64,000 nucleotides of DNA from Wujia chipingensis (GTDB lineage Bacteria > Bacillota > Clostridia > Lachnospirales > Lachnospiraceae), in contig NZ_CP060632.1 of the NCBI RefSeq assembly GCF_014337155.1, positions 1,433,001 through 1,497,000 of the forward strand. Reading direction: 5' to 3'. Shown one piece after another: positions 34,657 through 43,774 of this stretch (positions are counted from its first letter, which is position 1; each line of letters starts with the position of its first letter). The notes under the pieces are model-generated. The model saw nothing but the letters and a program-made list of their open reading frames with translations, did not search any database and was not told where the DNA came from. Made by a program: the position numbers and the translations under genes.

Positions 34657-35961
34657 TTATAAGATGTCAATGTATTCTCCTGCTAACGCTTTATTCATGC
34701 TTCGTACAGCACAGAACTTTCCACACATCGAACATGTATCTTCATGCTCCGGGCTTCTGTCTGCCCGGATGGCTTTGGCAGTTTCGGGATCTAAAGCGCA
34801 TTCCCACTGCTTGTCCCAGTCTAATACGCGACGGGCATCTGCCATTTTATCATCGATATCACGTGCTCCGCGCACGCCCTTCGCGATATCGGCTGCATGT
34901 GCGGCAATCTTCGATGCGATGATTCCCTGCTTGACATCGTCGACATTCGGCAATGCCAGATGCTCTGCCGGTGTTACATAGCATAAGAACGCGGCACCTG
35001 CCTGTGCGGCGATCGCACCACCGATAGCGGCAGTAATATGGTCATAGCCCGGTGCAATATCCGTTACCAGAGGACCAAGTACATAGAATGGAGCACCCAT
35101 ACAGATCGTCTGCTGCACCTTCATGTTGGCTGCAATCTGATCCATTGGTACATGTCCCGGTCCCTCGACCATAACCTGTACATTCTTCTCCCACGCACGC
35201 TTGGTAAGTTCACCGAGTCGTACAAGCTCTTCAATCTGGCAGACATCGGTTGCGTCGGCAAGACAGCCCGGACGACAGGCGTCTCCAAGGGAAACGGTTA
35301 CATCGTATTCCGCACAGATATCTAAGATTTCATCGTAATATTCGTAAAATGGATTCTCTTCTCCGGTCATTGTCATCCATGCAAAGACGAGGGAGCCACC
35401 ACGGGATACAATGTTCATCTTCCGTTTATGCTTCTTGATCTGGTCAATCGTCTTTCTTGTGATGCCACAGTGCAGTGTTACGAAATCCACACCATTTTCT
35501 GCGTGCAGACGTACCACATCAATAAAATCCTTCGCGGTCAGTGTAGCAAGATCGCGTTGGTAATGAATCACTGAATCATAGATTGGTACGGTACCAACCA
35601 TAACCGGACATTCAGCAATCAGCTTCTTACGGAACGGTTCTGTATTTCCGTGGGAAGACAGATCCATAATGGCGTGTGCACCGAGATTGACAGCTTCCAT
35701 GACTTTCTTCATCTCAATATCGTAATCCTTGCAATCTCTGGAGATGCCGAGATTGACGTTGATCTTCGTCTGAAGCATGGACCCGATTCCTTCTGGATTC
35801 AGACAGGTGTGTAATTTATTTGCAGGAATGACAACTTTTCCCTCTGCTACAAGTGGGAGTAATTCATCCTCCCGCATATGTTCTTTTTCAGCAACTTTTG
35901 TAAGTTCCGGAGTGATAATGCCCTTTCTGGCTGCATCCATCTGTGTTGTATATTCTCTCAT
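34657..35961 (-). CDS. thiC: Phosphomethylpyrimidine synthase ThiC
   Basis: 434 residues. This radical-SAM enzyme converts aminoimidazole ribotide to HMP-P, the thiamine pyrimidine. The C-terminal cluster motif CSMCGKFC (Cx2Cx4C) is intact. Core stretches such as [31 protein letters not shown] and [10 protein letters not shown] are typical. AGGAGG precedes the ATG. I see no TPP riboswitch in the 124 bp upstream. No other thi gene is in the window. Confidence 0.96.
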   Translation of the reverse strand: MREYTTQMDAARKGIITPELTKVAEKEHMREDELLPLVAEGKVVIPANKLHTCLNPEGIGSMLQTKINVNLGISRDCKDYDIEMKKVMEAVNLGAHAIMDLSSHGNTEPFRKKLIAECPVMVGTVPIYDSVIHYQRDLATLTAKDFIDVVRLHAENGVDFVTLHCGITRKTIDQIKKHKRKMNIVSRGGSLVFAWMTMTGEENPFYEYYDEILDICAEYDVTVSLGDACRPGCLADATDVCQIEELVRLGELTKRAWEKNVQVMVEGPGHVPMDQIAANMKVQQTICMGAPFYVLGPLVTDIAPGYDHITAAIGGAIAAQAGAAFLCYVTPAEHLALPNVDDVKQGIIASKIAAHAADIAKGVRGARDIDDKMADARRVLDWDKQWECALDPETAKAIRADRSPEHEDTCSMCGKFCAVRSMNKALAGEYIDIL

Positions 35962-36012
35962 TGAAACCTCCTGTTATGTCAAACTATATCTATTCTAGTC
36001 ATAATTACTCAA

Positions 36013-36041
36013 ATTATAGCATAGATTTCCTATAAATACAA
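36013..36041 (-). promoter_or_regulatory. Probable thiC promoter
   Basis: Minus strand: TTGTAT (36036-36041), 17 bp, TATAAT (36013-36018). It overlaps the edge of the hairpin that follows the GTPase-nuclease gene. The -35 is imperfect. Confidence 0.55.
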
Positions 36042-36042
36042 A

Positions 36043-36081
36043 TAACTGCACCCATAAATTGTTGATTTACAGGTACAGTTA
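36043..36081 (-). terminator. Possible weak terminator after the GTPase-nuclease gene
   Basis: Arms TAACTGCACC and GGTACAGTTA pair with one G-U. On the minus strand they are followed by TTTGTATTT, not a pure T run. The element lies at the 3' end of the gene at 36086, so termination may be partial. Confidence 0.45.
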
Positions 36082-36085
36082 TGCT

Positions 36086-38677
36086 CTATTTGATATCGTA
36101 CATTTCCCGCAGCTCTTTTGCAGCTGCTTCCATCGCAGAATATAGCTCTCTGGAGGAAATGATCTGACAGCCGGCACCGCGTGTGATCGTCTGGATCAGA
36201 CCATCTGAAGTGGCAACGGTCATCTGGTATTGTCCTTCATTTTCATGTGTATAGGCTTCGATAAACTGATCGGCAGTCTGGTTTTCCTTTGTGTGCACGA
36301 TTTCGATATCCTCCTGCACGGTCGTACTGCCATGATTGCCCTTTACCTTATAGCCATCAAAGACAAGCAGGGTTTTGACACCGGTGATCCCCTGGTAATT
36401 TGATAACAGGGAAATGAGCTTATCCTTTGCCGCATCGAGATTCGTTTTTGCAAGCTCCGTCAGGGATTCCCATGCAAAAATAACATTGTAGCCATCTACG
36501 ATCAGGCGCTTTTCTTTTGGCGTGACGATTACCTTGGATGCTTTTCCGGTGTAAGTCTCTGTGTGCCGCACGATCTTCTTTTTATAGATCTGTTTTTTCG
36601 CATTTTGGTTTGCAGTCTGCCCGGACAAAATCGCATCGATCTCGTCTAATCCAATCGAATAATCAAAGTTTTCCCGGCTGTGAACGGTATATTCTGCCTG
36701 TTCCTGCTCAGTGTCCGTTGCATCACTGACGTGCATATATGCCTTTACCTGATCCCACGGGACAAGGAAACCGGAACCATGTGCGCAGAATACAGAGGAT
36801 GTCGGGTTGCGTAAATCCGCTTCTGGATCATATGGATGGGTCTGTATGACCTCTTCCTCGTTGTGACACGGCATGTATCCGCGGAAGCTTACCTGAAACT
36901 CGCCCTGCCCTTTCGTAAATGCGCGTACATGAAGCTGGTAATCCCGCAACGTTGCAACCGGTCCGTGTCCGCGTATGATTGCACGGTCGCCAAGCTGTTC
37001 CGGTGCATCCATGACCGCATACATAGACTGCAGGTCTGTCATGGCGTGTCCAATCATCGAAGCAGGTATTTCCAATGTAAAATCATATTCCGGTTCTAAA
37101 ATGATCGTACCAGCTTCCATCAGCCCCTGCCGCACTGCACGGTATGTTGCCTGACGGAAATCTCCGCCCTCGGTATGTTTCGTGTGGGCACGTCCGTTTA
37201 TTACAGTGAAATGTACATCCGTTAAGGGTGCACCGATCTTTGTGCCACGGTGCGTCCGTTCCAGCAGATGGGTATAGACCAGACGCTGCCAGTTTTTGGC
37301 AAGGATATCTTCGCTGCAGTCAAGGGATGCATCCACGCCGCTTCCACGTTCTGCCGGTTCAATACGGATATGTGCCTCTGCATAATGACGCAGTGGTTCA
37401 AAATGTCCGACACCGATCACCGGCTGGGCGATCGTTTCTTTATACAGGATCTTACCGCTGTCAAAAGTTGGCACAACACCACAGCGGTTTTTGATCAGTT
37501 GTGTCAGAATCTCAATCTGAACCGGGCCCATCAGCATGATCTGGATTGTTTCAGTCGGTTCGTTCCATGACAGATGCAGCTCTGGAAGTTCTTCATCGAG
37601 ATCTTTTATTTTTGTATACATCAAACGTGTGCTGACAGCTTCGTCAAAGGTGATCGTATAGGAAATCACCGGCTCGATGCACGCCATCGGGTTATCACTG
37701 TAATCGCCGATGCCGTCCCCTGCCTGTGCGGTTTCCAGCCCCGTAATACTGCAGATATGTCCTGCGGTTACAGTTGGAACGGTCTGATAATGTTCCCCAT
37801 TATAGATACGGATCTGTGTAACCTTCTCTTCTCCGACGGTATCCCGGACAGATAAGGTTCCCTGCATCACTTTGATATGGGCGAGCCGGTTTCCCTTTTC
37901 ATCGCGGGTAATCTTATAGACGCGGGCACCAAACGGTGCTTCGGTTAGATTCTGGTAAGCATCTGTTGTATAAGTATCCAGACCGTTTAAGAGCGTATCC
38001 ACACCAATTCCTTTTAATGCACTTCCAAAGTAACATGGTACGATCTGCCGGTGGCGGATCATAGTCTGGATACAGGCATCAGAAAGCGTTCCCTGTTCCA
38101 TATAGGTATTTAAAATCGTTTCATCCTCCGATGCCATCGCAATGGATTCATAGAAATCCTCCGGTATATCGACGGTACCCTGCTCATAGCAGGAAAATGC
38201 GACGATTTTATCAGAAAAATCCTGTAATTCAGTCAAAATCTCCGACTGGAGATTGTCAGGCTGATCCATTTTATTGACAAATAAAAATACTGGAATTCGA
38301 TATTCGTTTAATAATCGCCAGACTGTCTTTGTATGCGCCTGAATCCGGTCAGAGGCACTGATCACAAGGATGGCATAGTCAAGTACCTGTAAGGTACGCT
38401 CCATCTCAGCGGTAAAATCCACGTGCCCGGGTGTATCTAGCAGGGTAATATCTGTTTCAGCGGTGGAAAGCTCTGCCTGCTTGGAAAAGATTGTAATACC
38501 ACGGCTTCGCTCCATCTCGTCATGGTCGAGTAAGGTATCACCGTTATCGACTCTGCCTGCCTGTTTCCGGACGCCGGTCTCATAGAGGAGTTCTTCCGAA
38601 AGCGTTGTTTTTCCGGCATCGACATGGGCTAATATACCGATTGTAATATGCTTTTTTTCTGCGGTTGTTTCTGTCAT
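36086..38677 (-). CDS. TetM/EF-G-like translational GTPase fused to a Rae1/YacP-type NYN ribonuclease domain
   Basis: 863 residues. Residues 1 to about 650 form a ribosomal-protection/EF-G-like GTPase: P-loop AHVDAGKTT (17-25), DTPGHVDF (81-88, with the catalytic His) and NKMD (135-138), followed by EF-G-like later domains. After a basic linker (about 675-718), residues 721-863 match YacP/Rae1: LIVDGYNVIFAWESL, LVFDGY, TKENQTADQFIE and VATSDG. Candidate metal aspartates are 728, 774, 803 and 825. Free-standing Rae1 is a ribosome-associated endoribonuclease that cuts mRNA at the A site. The fusion suggests a factor that enters the A site and cleaves or clears it. A simple tetracycline-resistance label is not justified by sequence. 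Confidence 0.85.
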   Translation of the reverse strand: MTETTAEKKHITIGILAHVDAGKTTLSEELLYETGVRKQAGRVDNGDTLLDHDEMERSRGITIFSKQAELSTAETDITLLDTPGHVDFTAEMERTLQVLDYAILVISASDRIQAHTKTVWRLLNEYRIPVFLFVNKMDQPDNLQSEILTELQDFSDKIVAFSCYEQGTVDIPEDFYESIAMASEDETILNTYMEQGTLSDACIQTMIRHRQIVPCYFGSALKGIGVDTLLNGLDTYTTDAYQNLTEAPFGARVYKITRDEKGNRLAHIKVMQGTLSVRDTVGEEKVTQIRIYNGEHYQTVPTVTAGHICSITGLETAQAGDGIGDYSDNPMACIEPVISYTITFDEAVSTRLMYTKIKDLDEELPELHLSWNEPTETIQIMLMGPVQIEILTQLIKNRCGVVPTFDSGKILYKETIAQPVIGVGHFEPLRHYAEAHIRIEPAERGSGVDASLDCSEDILAKNWQRLVYTHLLERTHRGTKIGAPLTDVHFTVINGRAHTKHTEGGDFRQATYRAVRQGLMEAGTIILEPEYDFTLEIPASMIGHAMTDLQSMYAVMDAPEQLGDRAIIRGHGPVATLRDYQLHVRAFTKGQGEFQVSFRGYMPCHNEEEVIQTHPYDPEADLRNPTSSVFCAHGSGFLVPWDQVKAYMHVSDATDTEQEQAEYTVHSRENFDYSIGLDEIDAILSGQTANQNAKKQIYKKKIVRHTETYTGKASKVIVTPKEKRLIVDGYNVIFAWESLTELAKTNLDAAKDKLISLLSNYQGITGVKTLLVFDGYKVKGNHGSTTVQEDIEIVHTKENQTADQFIEAYTHENEGQYQMTVATSDGLIQTITRGAGCQIISSRELYSAMEAAAKELREMYDIK

Positions 38678-38727
38678 CGAAACGCCCTCACTTTTCTTCT
38701 GTTTTTCATTTCATTACACTGAAATCT

Positions 38728-38756
38728 ATCATAGCACAGATTCCGGGAATCGTCGA
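38728..38756 (-). promoter_or_regulatory. Candidate promoter of the GTPase-nuclease gene with palindromic spacer
   Basis: Minus strand: TCGACG (38751-38756), 17 bp, TATGAT (38728-38733), with TG before the -10. The spacer carries a 13-nt palindrome GATTCC-G-GGAATC (38739-38751) that could be an operator or part of the subtilase terminator. The predicted leader is only about 44 nt, with no room for a long attenuator. Confidence 0.4.
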
Positions 38757-38766
38757 CACCGGAAAT

Positions 38767-40416
38767 CTAGGGCAGAATCGATGGATTGCCTCTTGGGACG
38801 CTGGCGTTGGCGCATAATCTTCCCCACCCCTCGGAAGGATTTGGAATCTGATTGCTGCCAGGTAAGGCGCGTGCCGCGTTGATCAGATAGGCTTTTACCC
38901 GCGCACCGTACAGGAAAGAATCGTTTCCATCGGTAATGCCCCATTGCATCAGATTGGCTGCGGCAGAGGCAACAAACGGTGTCGCAAAGGAGGTGCCACT
39001 AAAAAGACGGTATCCGCCGCTGGCATTGGCGGCGAGAATATCGACACCCGGTGCGACAAGCTCCGGCTTTTGGATAGATGTACTTCCCTTTCCTGAAAAT
39101 GGTGCCACGCTGAGCCTTGCCCCGTTATAGGCACCAACGCTGATCACGTTTGAGGCAGATGCTGGAATTGTCAGGGAAAGGTCAGTTGTTGGAACCTCGA
39201 ATTCTACAGTTGCCTGTGTGGATGAGGCAACCGGGAGCCATGCATCAATCTGATAGGGCTGATCAAAATACGGTTGGATGGAAAGACTCCAATATCCATA
39301 CGGAATTACCGTTCCACGAAAAACAATAAAGATCTCTCTTCTTGGGTTAAAAGGTGTTGCCTGCCCGATCTGTATAGAAATCTGTGTTGTGGCAAGTACG
39401 AAAGAATAAAATTCTCCGGCATTTTGGGAAGGTATGTAGGTGGTTGCCTGCCCAGCTGGAGCCTGTATGCGAAAAAGAAAGGCGGTCGCAGGTGCAAACC
39501 ACAGTTGTAAAGAGAAGGTAAGAAGTCCATCTCCGACAAGGATTCCAACGGTTTGTGCAGTATTTCCTCCGATGTAACGGTGTCGCCCGGTGTTCCCCTC
39601 GTTGCCCATCCCGGTTACGATTGTGACTTTTCCGTTTGCGCGCAGGGCATCCAGATACTGCTCTACGATTGAATTTCCATAGTGATCGCCGTAATTATTT
39701 CCATAGCTCAGATTTAAAACAAGTGGAAGGCGCTGTTGCATGGCATATCGGACAATATAATCGACTGCACACAAAAATGCGGCGGTATTTGGACGGGAGG
39801 CTACGCCAATCAGAGAAGCTCCGGTACTGAATGCCGTCAGGATACTTGCGACTGCGGTTCCATGTCCACTTGTATCATAGCGGCGATCCGTGCCTTCTGA
39901 AACAACAGATTGAATCTGGTTCGCAGAATATTCTGTACCAAATCCATAGGGCTCCGGTGGAATACCAGTCTGTGATTGATCCCAATAAGCAATGATCCGG
40001 CTTTTGCCGTCTTGGGCAATCAATGCAGGATGCGTAAACTCCAGTCCGGAATCTACGATTCCAATCAGGATGCCATTGCCGCGCAAAACGCTTTCCTGTT
40101 CGTCATACATCGGAAAGCATGCAGCAATCCGGTTTTCTGCCTGTACTGCCTGCTCGTACTCCATCTGCCGTGTCAGGTCGATGTATAAAACCTCTGGCAT
40201 ATATGTCAGACGAAGAATCTCTTCTTTGGAGGCTGTTCCGACTGCAAAATGGTTCAATAACGGAACTATTGGAAAAACAGCGATTTCCTGTAAGGAATCA
40301 AATGCACCAAGATACCGGATCAAAATGTTAAACTGCCGCGTGGAACTTTGGTCTGTCTCCAAGGACACTGCCAGCCCGGTGCTGATTTTCTCGGTAGAAT
40401 AGACAGATTTATCCAT
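38767..40416 (-). CDS. Subtilisin-like serine protease, CspB-like (S8)
   Basis: 549 residues. An N-terminal prodomain-like region (about 1-95) is followed by the subtilase domain with an intact triad: D122 (IVDSGLEFTHP), H185 (SGHGTAVAS) and S476 (SGTSFATP). A beta-rich insertion (about 290-405) sits between His and Ser, like the jelly-roll of clostridial Csp proteases that activate the spore cortex hydrolase SleC. There is no signal peptide. It is divergent from spoIIGA-sigE and shares their control region, which fits a sporulation or germination role, but this is inference. Confidence 0.82.
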   Translation of the reverse strand: MDKSVYSTEKISTGLAVSLETDQSSTRQFNILIRYLGAFDSLQEIAVFPIVPLLNHFAVGTASKEEILRLTYMPEVLYIDLTRQMEYEQAVQAENRIAACFPMYDEQESVLRGNGILIGIVDSGLEFTHPALIAQDGKSRIIAYWDQSQTGIPPEPYGFGTEYSANQIQSVVSEGTDRRYDTSGHGTAVASILTAFSTGASLIGVASRPNTAAFLCAVDYIVRYAMQQRLPLVLNLSYGNNYGDHYGNSIVEQYLDALRANGKVTIVTGMGNEGNTGRHRYIGGNTAQTVGILVGDGLLTFSLQLWFAPATAFLFRIQAPAGQATTYIPSQNAGEFYSFVLATTQISIQIGQATPFNPRREIFIVFRGTVIPYGYWSLSIQPYFDQPYQIDAWLPVASSTQATVEFEVPTTDLSLTIPASASNVISVGAYNGARLSVAPFSGKGSTSIQKPELVAPGVDILAANASGGYRLFSGTSFATPFVASAAANLMQWGITDGNDSFLYGARVKAYLINAARALPGSNQIPNPSEGWGRLCANASVPRGNPSILP

Positions 40417-40440
40417 AATTCTCTCCTATTGCTTGTATTT

Positions 40441-40528
40441 GGTCGAATGGCGATGTCGAAAATGCTTGGAATTTTACGAAATCAGAATACGAATTATGAC
40501 ATTTATTTCATGCGGAATTATATATAAT
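40441..40528 (+). promoter_or_regulatory. spoIIGA-sigE promoter with Spo0A-box-like repeats
   Basis: A perfect 0A box TGTCGAA (40454-40460) has a near copy GGTCGAA 13 bp upstream (40441-40447). A further pair, TTACGAA (40474-40480) and ATACGAA (40487-40493), is also 13 bp apart. The -10 TATAAT is at 40523-40528. The nearest -35-like hexamer ATGACA (40496-40501) is 21 bp away, which recalls the overlong spacing of the B. subtilis spoIIG promoter that needs Spo0A. Confidence 0.6.
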
Positions 40529-40555
40529 ACGGAGGAATGATCAAAGGAGGTGAAC

Positions 40556-41425
40556 ATGACCTATGTTGTCTACGCCGATGTATTGTTTCTGTATCACTGT
40601 CTTGTGAATGTGACGCTGCTCTGCATGATACAGACGATACTTGGGCAGTCCATAAAAATCCTCCGCACATGTATGTGGACGATTTTTATGGCAGCTTTAT
40701 CGACAGGTATTTTTTTGATAACGATATCTTTATGTACTCTCTATTATGTATTATATGCCACAAGCTACTTTTTTATGACATATTTTCTTACAAAACACGT
40801 GCCATATCCGATTCCAATGTGGAAAATGATACTGGTCGTGCTTGCTGGTTGTATATGGTTGGCTGGAATGCTGCAATTATTTTACATAGCGGACGGCACA
40901 GCGTTTCGGACCCCCGGATTTTATCTGACATGTATCGCTTCGGTATTGGTATGCCGGATTGCCCGGCGGATATATGACCGAAAGCAGATGCAAGCCCACG
41001 CATATGCAGTAGAACTTGTGTTTCCTGCAAGGACACTCCCTGCCAATGCATTTGTGGATACTGGAAATCGGCTTCAAAATCCCTATACAAAACAACCGGC
41101 AATTCTTATAAACTATCGTTTATTGAAAAATCTTCTGTCTGAGCAAAGCTACGCACAACTCGAACAGTATCATAAAACCGGACAATTTCCGTACTTACAA
41201 ATGAACGAAACCGGAGAAATCACGTTTTTTCCGATTCCTTACCATACCATAGGAAACCGGTTTTCCCTGATGCCGGCAATTACGATTCCAAAGCTGGTGT
41301 ATACGCAATCGCGCACAACATTCTATGCGGTCACAGCTGGAATCAGCCGGGAAATCTTCTTTGAAAACCGATATGACGTATTACTGCATGAAAAATTACA
41401 ACCTAAGAAGGAGGAACCAACATGA
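40556..41425 (+). CDS. spoIIGA: Sigma-E processing peptidase SpoIIGA
   Basis: 289 residues from the ATG at 40556; a GTG two codons upstream lies inside the ribosome site AAAGGAGGTGAAC. About five N-terminal membrane helices (to about residue 135) are followed by an aspartic-protease-like domain with [11 protein letters not shown], whose D168 is the presumed catalytic residue. SpoIIGA cleaves pro-sigma-E in the mother cell after a signal from the forespore. It overlaps sigE by 4 bp (ATGA). Confidence 0.93.
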   Translation: MTYVVYADVLFLYHCLVNVTLLCMIQTILGQSIKILRTCMWTIFMAALSTGIFLITISLCTLYYVLYATSYFFMTYFLTKHVPYPIPMWKMILVVLAGCIWLAGMLQLFYIADGTAFRTPGFYLTCIASVLVCRIARRIYDRKQMQAHAYAVELVFPARTLPANAFVDTGNRLQNPYTKQPAILINYRLLKNLLSEQSYAQLEQYHKTGQFPYLQMNETGEITFFPIPYHTIGNRFSLMPAITIPKLVYTQSRTTFYAVTAGISREIFFENRYDVLLHEKLQPKKEEPT

Positions 41426-42150
41426 TTAGCATCGTCAGCAACAATATGATCCGTTTCAATATCAAGAGCATAGCGAATTATCTCTTATTTCCAAAAAATG
41501 AAGTGCATTATATCGGAGGCGCGGAGATTCTTCCGGCACCACTCTCCTCAGAGGAGGAAAACTTGCTCTTGACGCATCTGGATGATGATGTTTTAGAGGC
41601 AAGACAGACGTTGATCGAGCATAATCTGCGTCTGGTCGTTTACATTGCAAAGAAATTCGATAACACGGGTGTCGGCGTGGAGGATCTGATCTCAATCGGT
41701 ACGATCGGACTGATCAAAGCAATCAATACCTTTAAGTCGGACAAAAATATCAAACTGGCAACGTATGCCAGCCGTTGCATCGAAAATGAAATTTTGATGC
41801 ATCTACGCCGCAATTCCCGTATCAAAACCGAGGTTTCCATCGATGAACCACTGAATGTGGACTGGGATGGAAATGAGCTGCTGCTCTCCGATATTCTTGG
41901 CACGGAGGAAGATCTGGTGTACAAGGATATCGAAGATGAAGTCGATTTGAACCTGTTGGAACAGGCAATGGACATTTTAAGTGACCGGGAGCGCACGATC
42001 ATCGAGCTTCGATATGGGATTGGCCATGATGATGAGGAAATGACGCAAAAGGAGGTTGCAGATCTGCTTGGAATCTCACAGTCGTACATCTCCAGACTGG
42101 AGAAGAAGATCATTCGTCGGTTGCGAAAAGAAATGATCCGGCTTGGATGA
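41422..42150 (+). CDS. sigE: Sporulation sigma factor SigE (pro-form)
   Basis: 242 residues. An N-terminal pro-sequence (about 1-29) leads to [12 protein letters not shown], the counterpart of the B. subtilis processing site. Region 2 ([31 protein letters not shown]) and region 4 with its helix-turn-helix ([18 protein letters not shown]) are intact. It directs early mother-cell gene expression. AAGGAGG precedes the ATG. sigG, which often follows, is not here; a terminator and a tRNA gene follow. Confidence 0.97.
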   Translation: MISIVSNNMIRFNIKSIANYLLFPKNEVHYIGGAEILPAPLSSEEENLLLTHLDDDVLEARQTLIEHNLRLVVYIAKKFDNTGVGVEDLISIGTIGLIKAINTFKSDKNIKLATYASRCIENEILMHLRRNSRIKTEVSIDEPLNVDWDGNELLLSDILGTEEDLVYKDIEDEVDLNLLEQAMDILSDRERTIIELRYGIGHDDEEMTQKEVADLLGISQSYISRLEKKIIRRLRKEMIRLG

Positions 42151-42202
42151 TACTTGATATTTGTGCACACTTTTTGTACACCTACCATGTTTTTAGTAAC
42201 AA

Positions 42203-42243
42203 AAAATGCGGGAATCCTTAAATTTTAAGGACTCTCGCATTTT
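42203..42243. terminator. Bidirectional terminator between sigE and tRNA-Leu
   Basis: An 18-bp imperfect stem (42203-42220 with 42224-42241), A-rich on the left and T-rich on the right, so it can end sigE on the plus strand and tRNA-Leu on the minus strand. Confidence 0.9.
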
Positions 42244-42251
42244 ACATTCAA

Positions 42252-42335
42252 TGCCGGTGGCGGGACTTGAACCCGCACGATGTTGCCATCAACAGATTTT
42301 GAGTCTGCCTCGTCTGCCAATTCCGACACACCGGC
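42252..42335 (-). tRNA. tRNA-Leu (anticodon CAA)
   Basis: An 84-nt class II tRNA. The acceptor pairs are GCCGGTG/CACCGGC with discriminator A. The anticodon loop is CTCAAAA on a CAGA/TCTG stem, giving anticodon CAA (reads UUG). The long variable arm is TGATGGCAACATC, and the T arm contains GTTCAAGTCCC. CCA is not encoded. Confidence 0.95.
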
Positions 42336-42347
42336 GGAACAGTTGAT

Positions 42348-42376
42348 ACTATATCATAGAACATTTTACTTGTCAA
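42348..42376 (-). promoter_or_regulatory. tRNA-Leu promoter
   Basis: Minus strand: TTGACA (42371-42376), 17 bp, TATAGT (42348-42353), 12 bp before the tRNA 5' end. Near-consensus sigma-A type. Confidence 0.85.
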
Positions 42377-42414
42377 TAATAAAATACAGTTTCTGTTCGC
42401 CTGTTTTCATAGAA

Positions 42415-43233
42415 TTAAGGGGTCAGTTTCTTCGCAACTACAACAAATCTTCCGTTGTCTGTATGATAGGCGCAGGTCGATAAAGTAAGCAGCGAATCAC
42501 CGTAAGAAGCATCCGTGTCAATCGTATATCCGGTCAATGCTTTGCAGCCGGATACATACTGGTTAAATGCGGATTTATCCTCCGCGTTAAAGAACTGATA
42601 ATAACGGAACCCATCTTCCTTTTCTGTCAGTATGTGGGTACGGAAGGCGGCAATCACTTCGTAAGTGCCATTTCCGTAAATGGTATCAAACTGAATGTAT
42701 TTGTGATTTTTATAAAATGATTCATTCTCATATTTTAATAAGTCATGAAACATCTTTCCAGTTTTCATATTATGTCCGTAGATCAAGATGTTGTCGGAAG
42801 GCTTCTGCACATTGCTTTCAAGATCAACAAACAACGTACCTGCACTGCTGTATTCGCCGTAAAAATCCCGATGGATATAATACTCTTCCTCTTCTGGTGT
42901 CTGCATAACCGGATAATCAATGTTCGTATCCTCGATGGACAGCCAGCCGATAAAATCATGATTCTCCCGATAGAGGGAAGCAAAAGATTTCTGGACGCGA
43001 GTTCCATCGATATTCACAAATTCTAATCCCGGTTCTGCATCGCCATCTGTTGCCACGTAGACAATCTCCTCTTCGTTGACCGGAGCGTCAATCATAGCCT
43101 CCAGCTCCTGAAACTGATCTTCACTTTTCTTGCTCTGCAGGAAATAATAGGCAAGATACCCCGCAGAACCAAGGAAAATACAGATCAATACAGCCAGACA
43201 TAAATTATATACGATACGTTTTTTCTTTTTCAT
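42415..43233 (-). CDS. srtB: Class B sortase
   Basis: 272 residues: a membrane helix (about 10-30), a Glu-rich stalk and the sortase barrel. The catalytic His is in IYGHNM, the Cys in TLSTCAYH, and the Arg in NGRFVVV. FIGWLSIEDTNIDYPVMQ is typical of class B. It anchors proteins with a sorting motif to peptidoglycan or links pilus parts. No substrate protein is adjacent, so its targets lie elsewhere. Confidence 0.92.
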   Translation of the reverse strand: MKKKKRIVYNLCLAVLICIFLGSAGYLAYYFLQSKKSEDQFQELEAMIDAPVNEEEIVYVATDGDAEPGLEFVNIDGTRVQKSFASLYRENHDFIGWLSIEDTNIDYPVMQTPEEEEYYIHRDFYGEYSSAGTLFVDLESNVQKPSDNILIYGHNMKTGKMFHDLLKYENESFYKNHKYIQFDTIYGNGTYEVIAAFRTHILTEKEDGFRYYQFFNAEDKSAFNQYVSGCKALTGYTIDTDASYGDSLLTLSTCAYHTDNGRFVVVAKKLTP

Positions 43234-43239
43234 AGCTCA

Positions 43240-43692
43240 TTAAAAATATTTTTTGCTTCCCCACAGATTATTCTGCTTCAAAGCAGTATATTCCTCGTAC
43301 GCCTGATCCAATATCTGTTTTTCGTTCGGAAATTTTAACAGATGGTACGCCTCGTGATATTTGTAATATCCGGAATCCATAAAATATTCTTCCCGTTGTG
43401 GCTTGCTGTAATAGCTGTCCGCCATCATCAGATACCAGTGTACATCCTTGTTAACGACATCATAAGAGGTGTTAAACGTATAGTTGCTTTTTCCAACGTA
43501 TTTGATAATCTGAGCGCTCACGCCGGTTTCTTCTTTCACTTCCCGAAGTGCAGTTTCATTGTGCTGTTCGCCCTCTTCAACTGTTCCCTTCGGCAGAACC
43601 CAGCCTTCGTATTTATTCCTGTAATTCTTATACAACAACAGGATTTTTCCTCGAAAGATTACCACACCACCACAGCTTGTTGCTTCAATCAT
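43240..43692 (-). CDS. Nudix hydrolase
   Basis: 150 residues from the ATG at 43692, which has AGGAGG 7 nt before it; an ATG at 43716 overlaps that ribosome site. The Nudix box is complete (G-x5-E-x7-REVKEETGV). An aromatic-rich C-terminal half (WYLMMADSYYSKPQREEYF) resembles the diadenosine polyphosphate or nucleotide-sugar type, but the substrate cannot be assigned. It is followed by the sortase gene 6 bp downstream. Confidence 0.9.
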   Translation of the reverse strand: MIEATSCGGVVIFRGKILLLYKNYRNKYEGWVLPKGTVEEGEQHNETALREVKEETGVSAQIIKYVGKSNYTFNTSYDVVNKDVHWYLMMADSYYSKPQREEYFMDSGYYKYHEAYHLLKFPNEKQILDQAYEEYTALKQNNLWGSKKYF

Positions 43693-43739
43693 TGCAATTC
43701 CTCCTGCTTTTTCCATTGGTGTGTCCCAAAATTAAATTT

Positions 43740-43768
43740 ATTATAGCAGATTCTGTGGTATGTCGCAA
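43740..43768 (-). promoter_or_regulatory. Promoter of the Nudix-sortase pair
   Basis: Minus strand: TTGCGA (43763-43768), 17 bp, TATAAT (43740-43745). It lies right after the pbpA stop codon. Confidence 0.65.
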
Positions 43769-43774
43769 GGTAAA

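Noticed and set aside
36086..38677. Acquired tetracycline-resistance gene (tetM/tetO type)
   Set aside because: The protein is too divergent to name as a known tet gene, carries an extra nuclease domain, and shows no mobile element or leader-peptide attenuator around it. A resistance role is possible but unsupported by sequence.
38767..40416. Secreted subtilisin
   Set aside because: No signal peptide is present at the N-terminus; the Csp-like layout and genome position fit a spore protease better.
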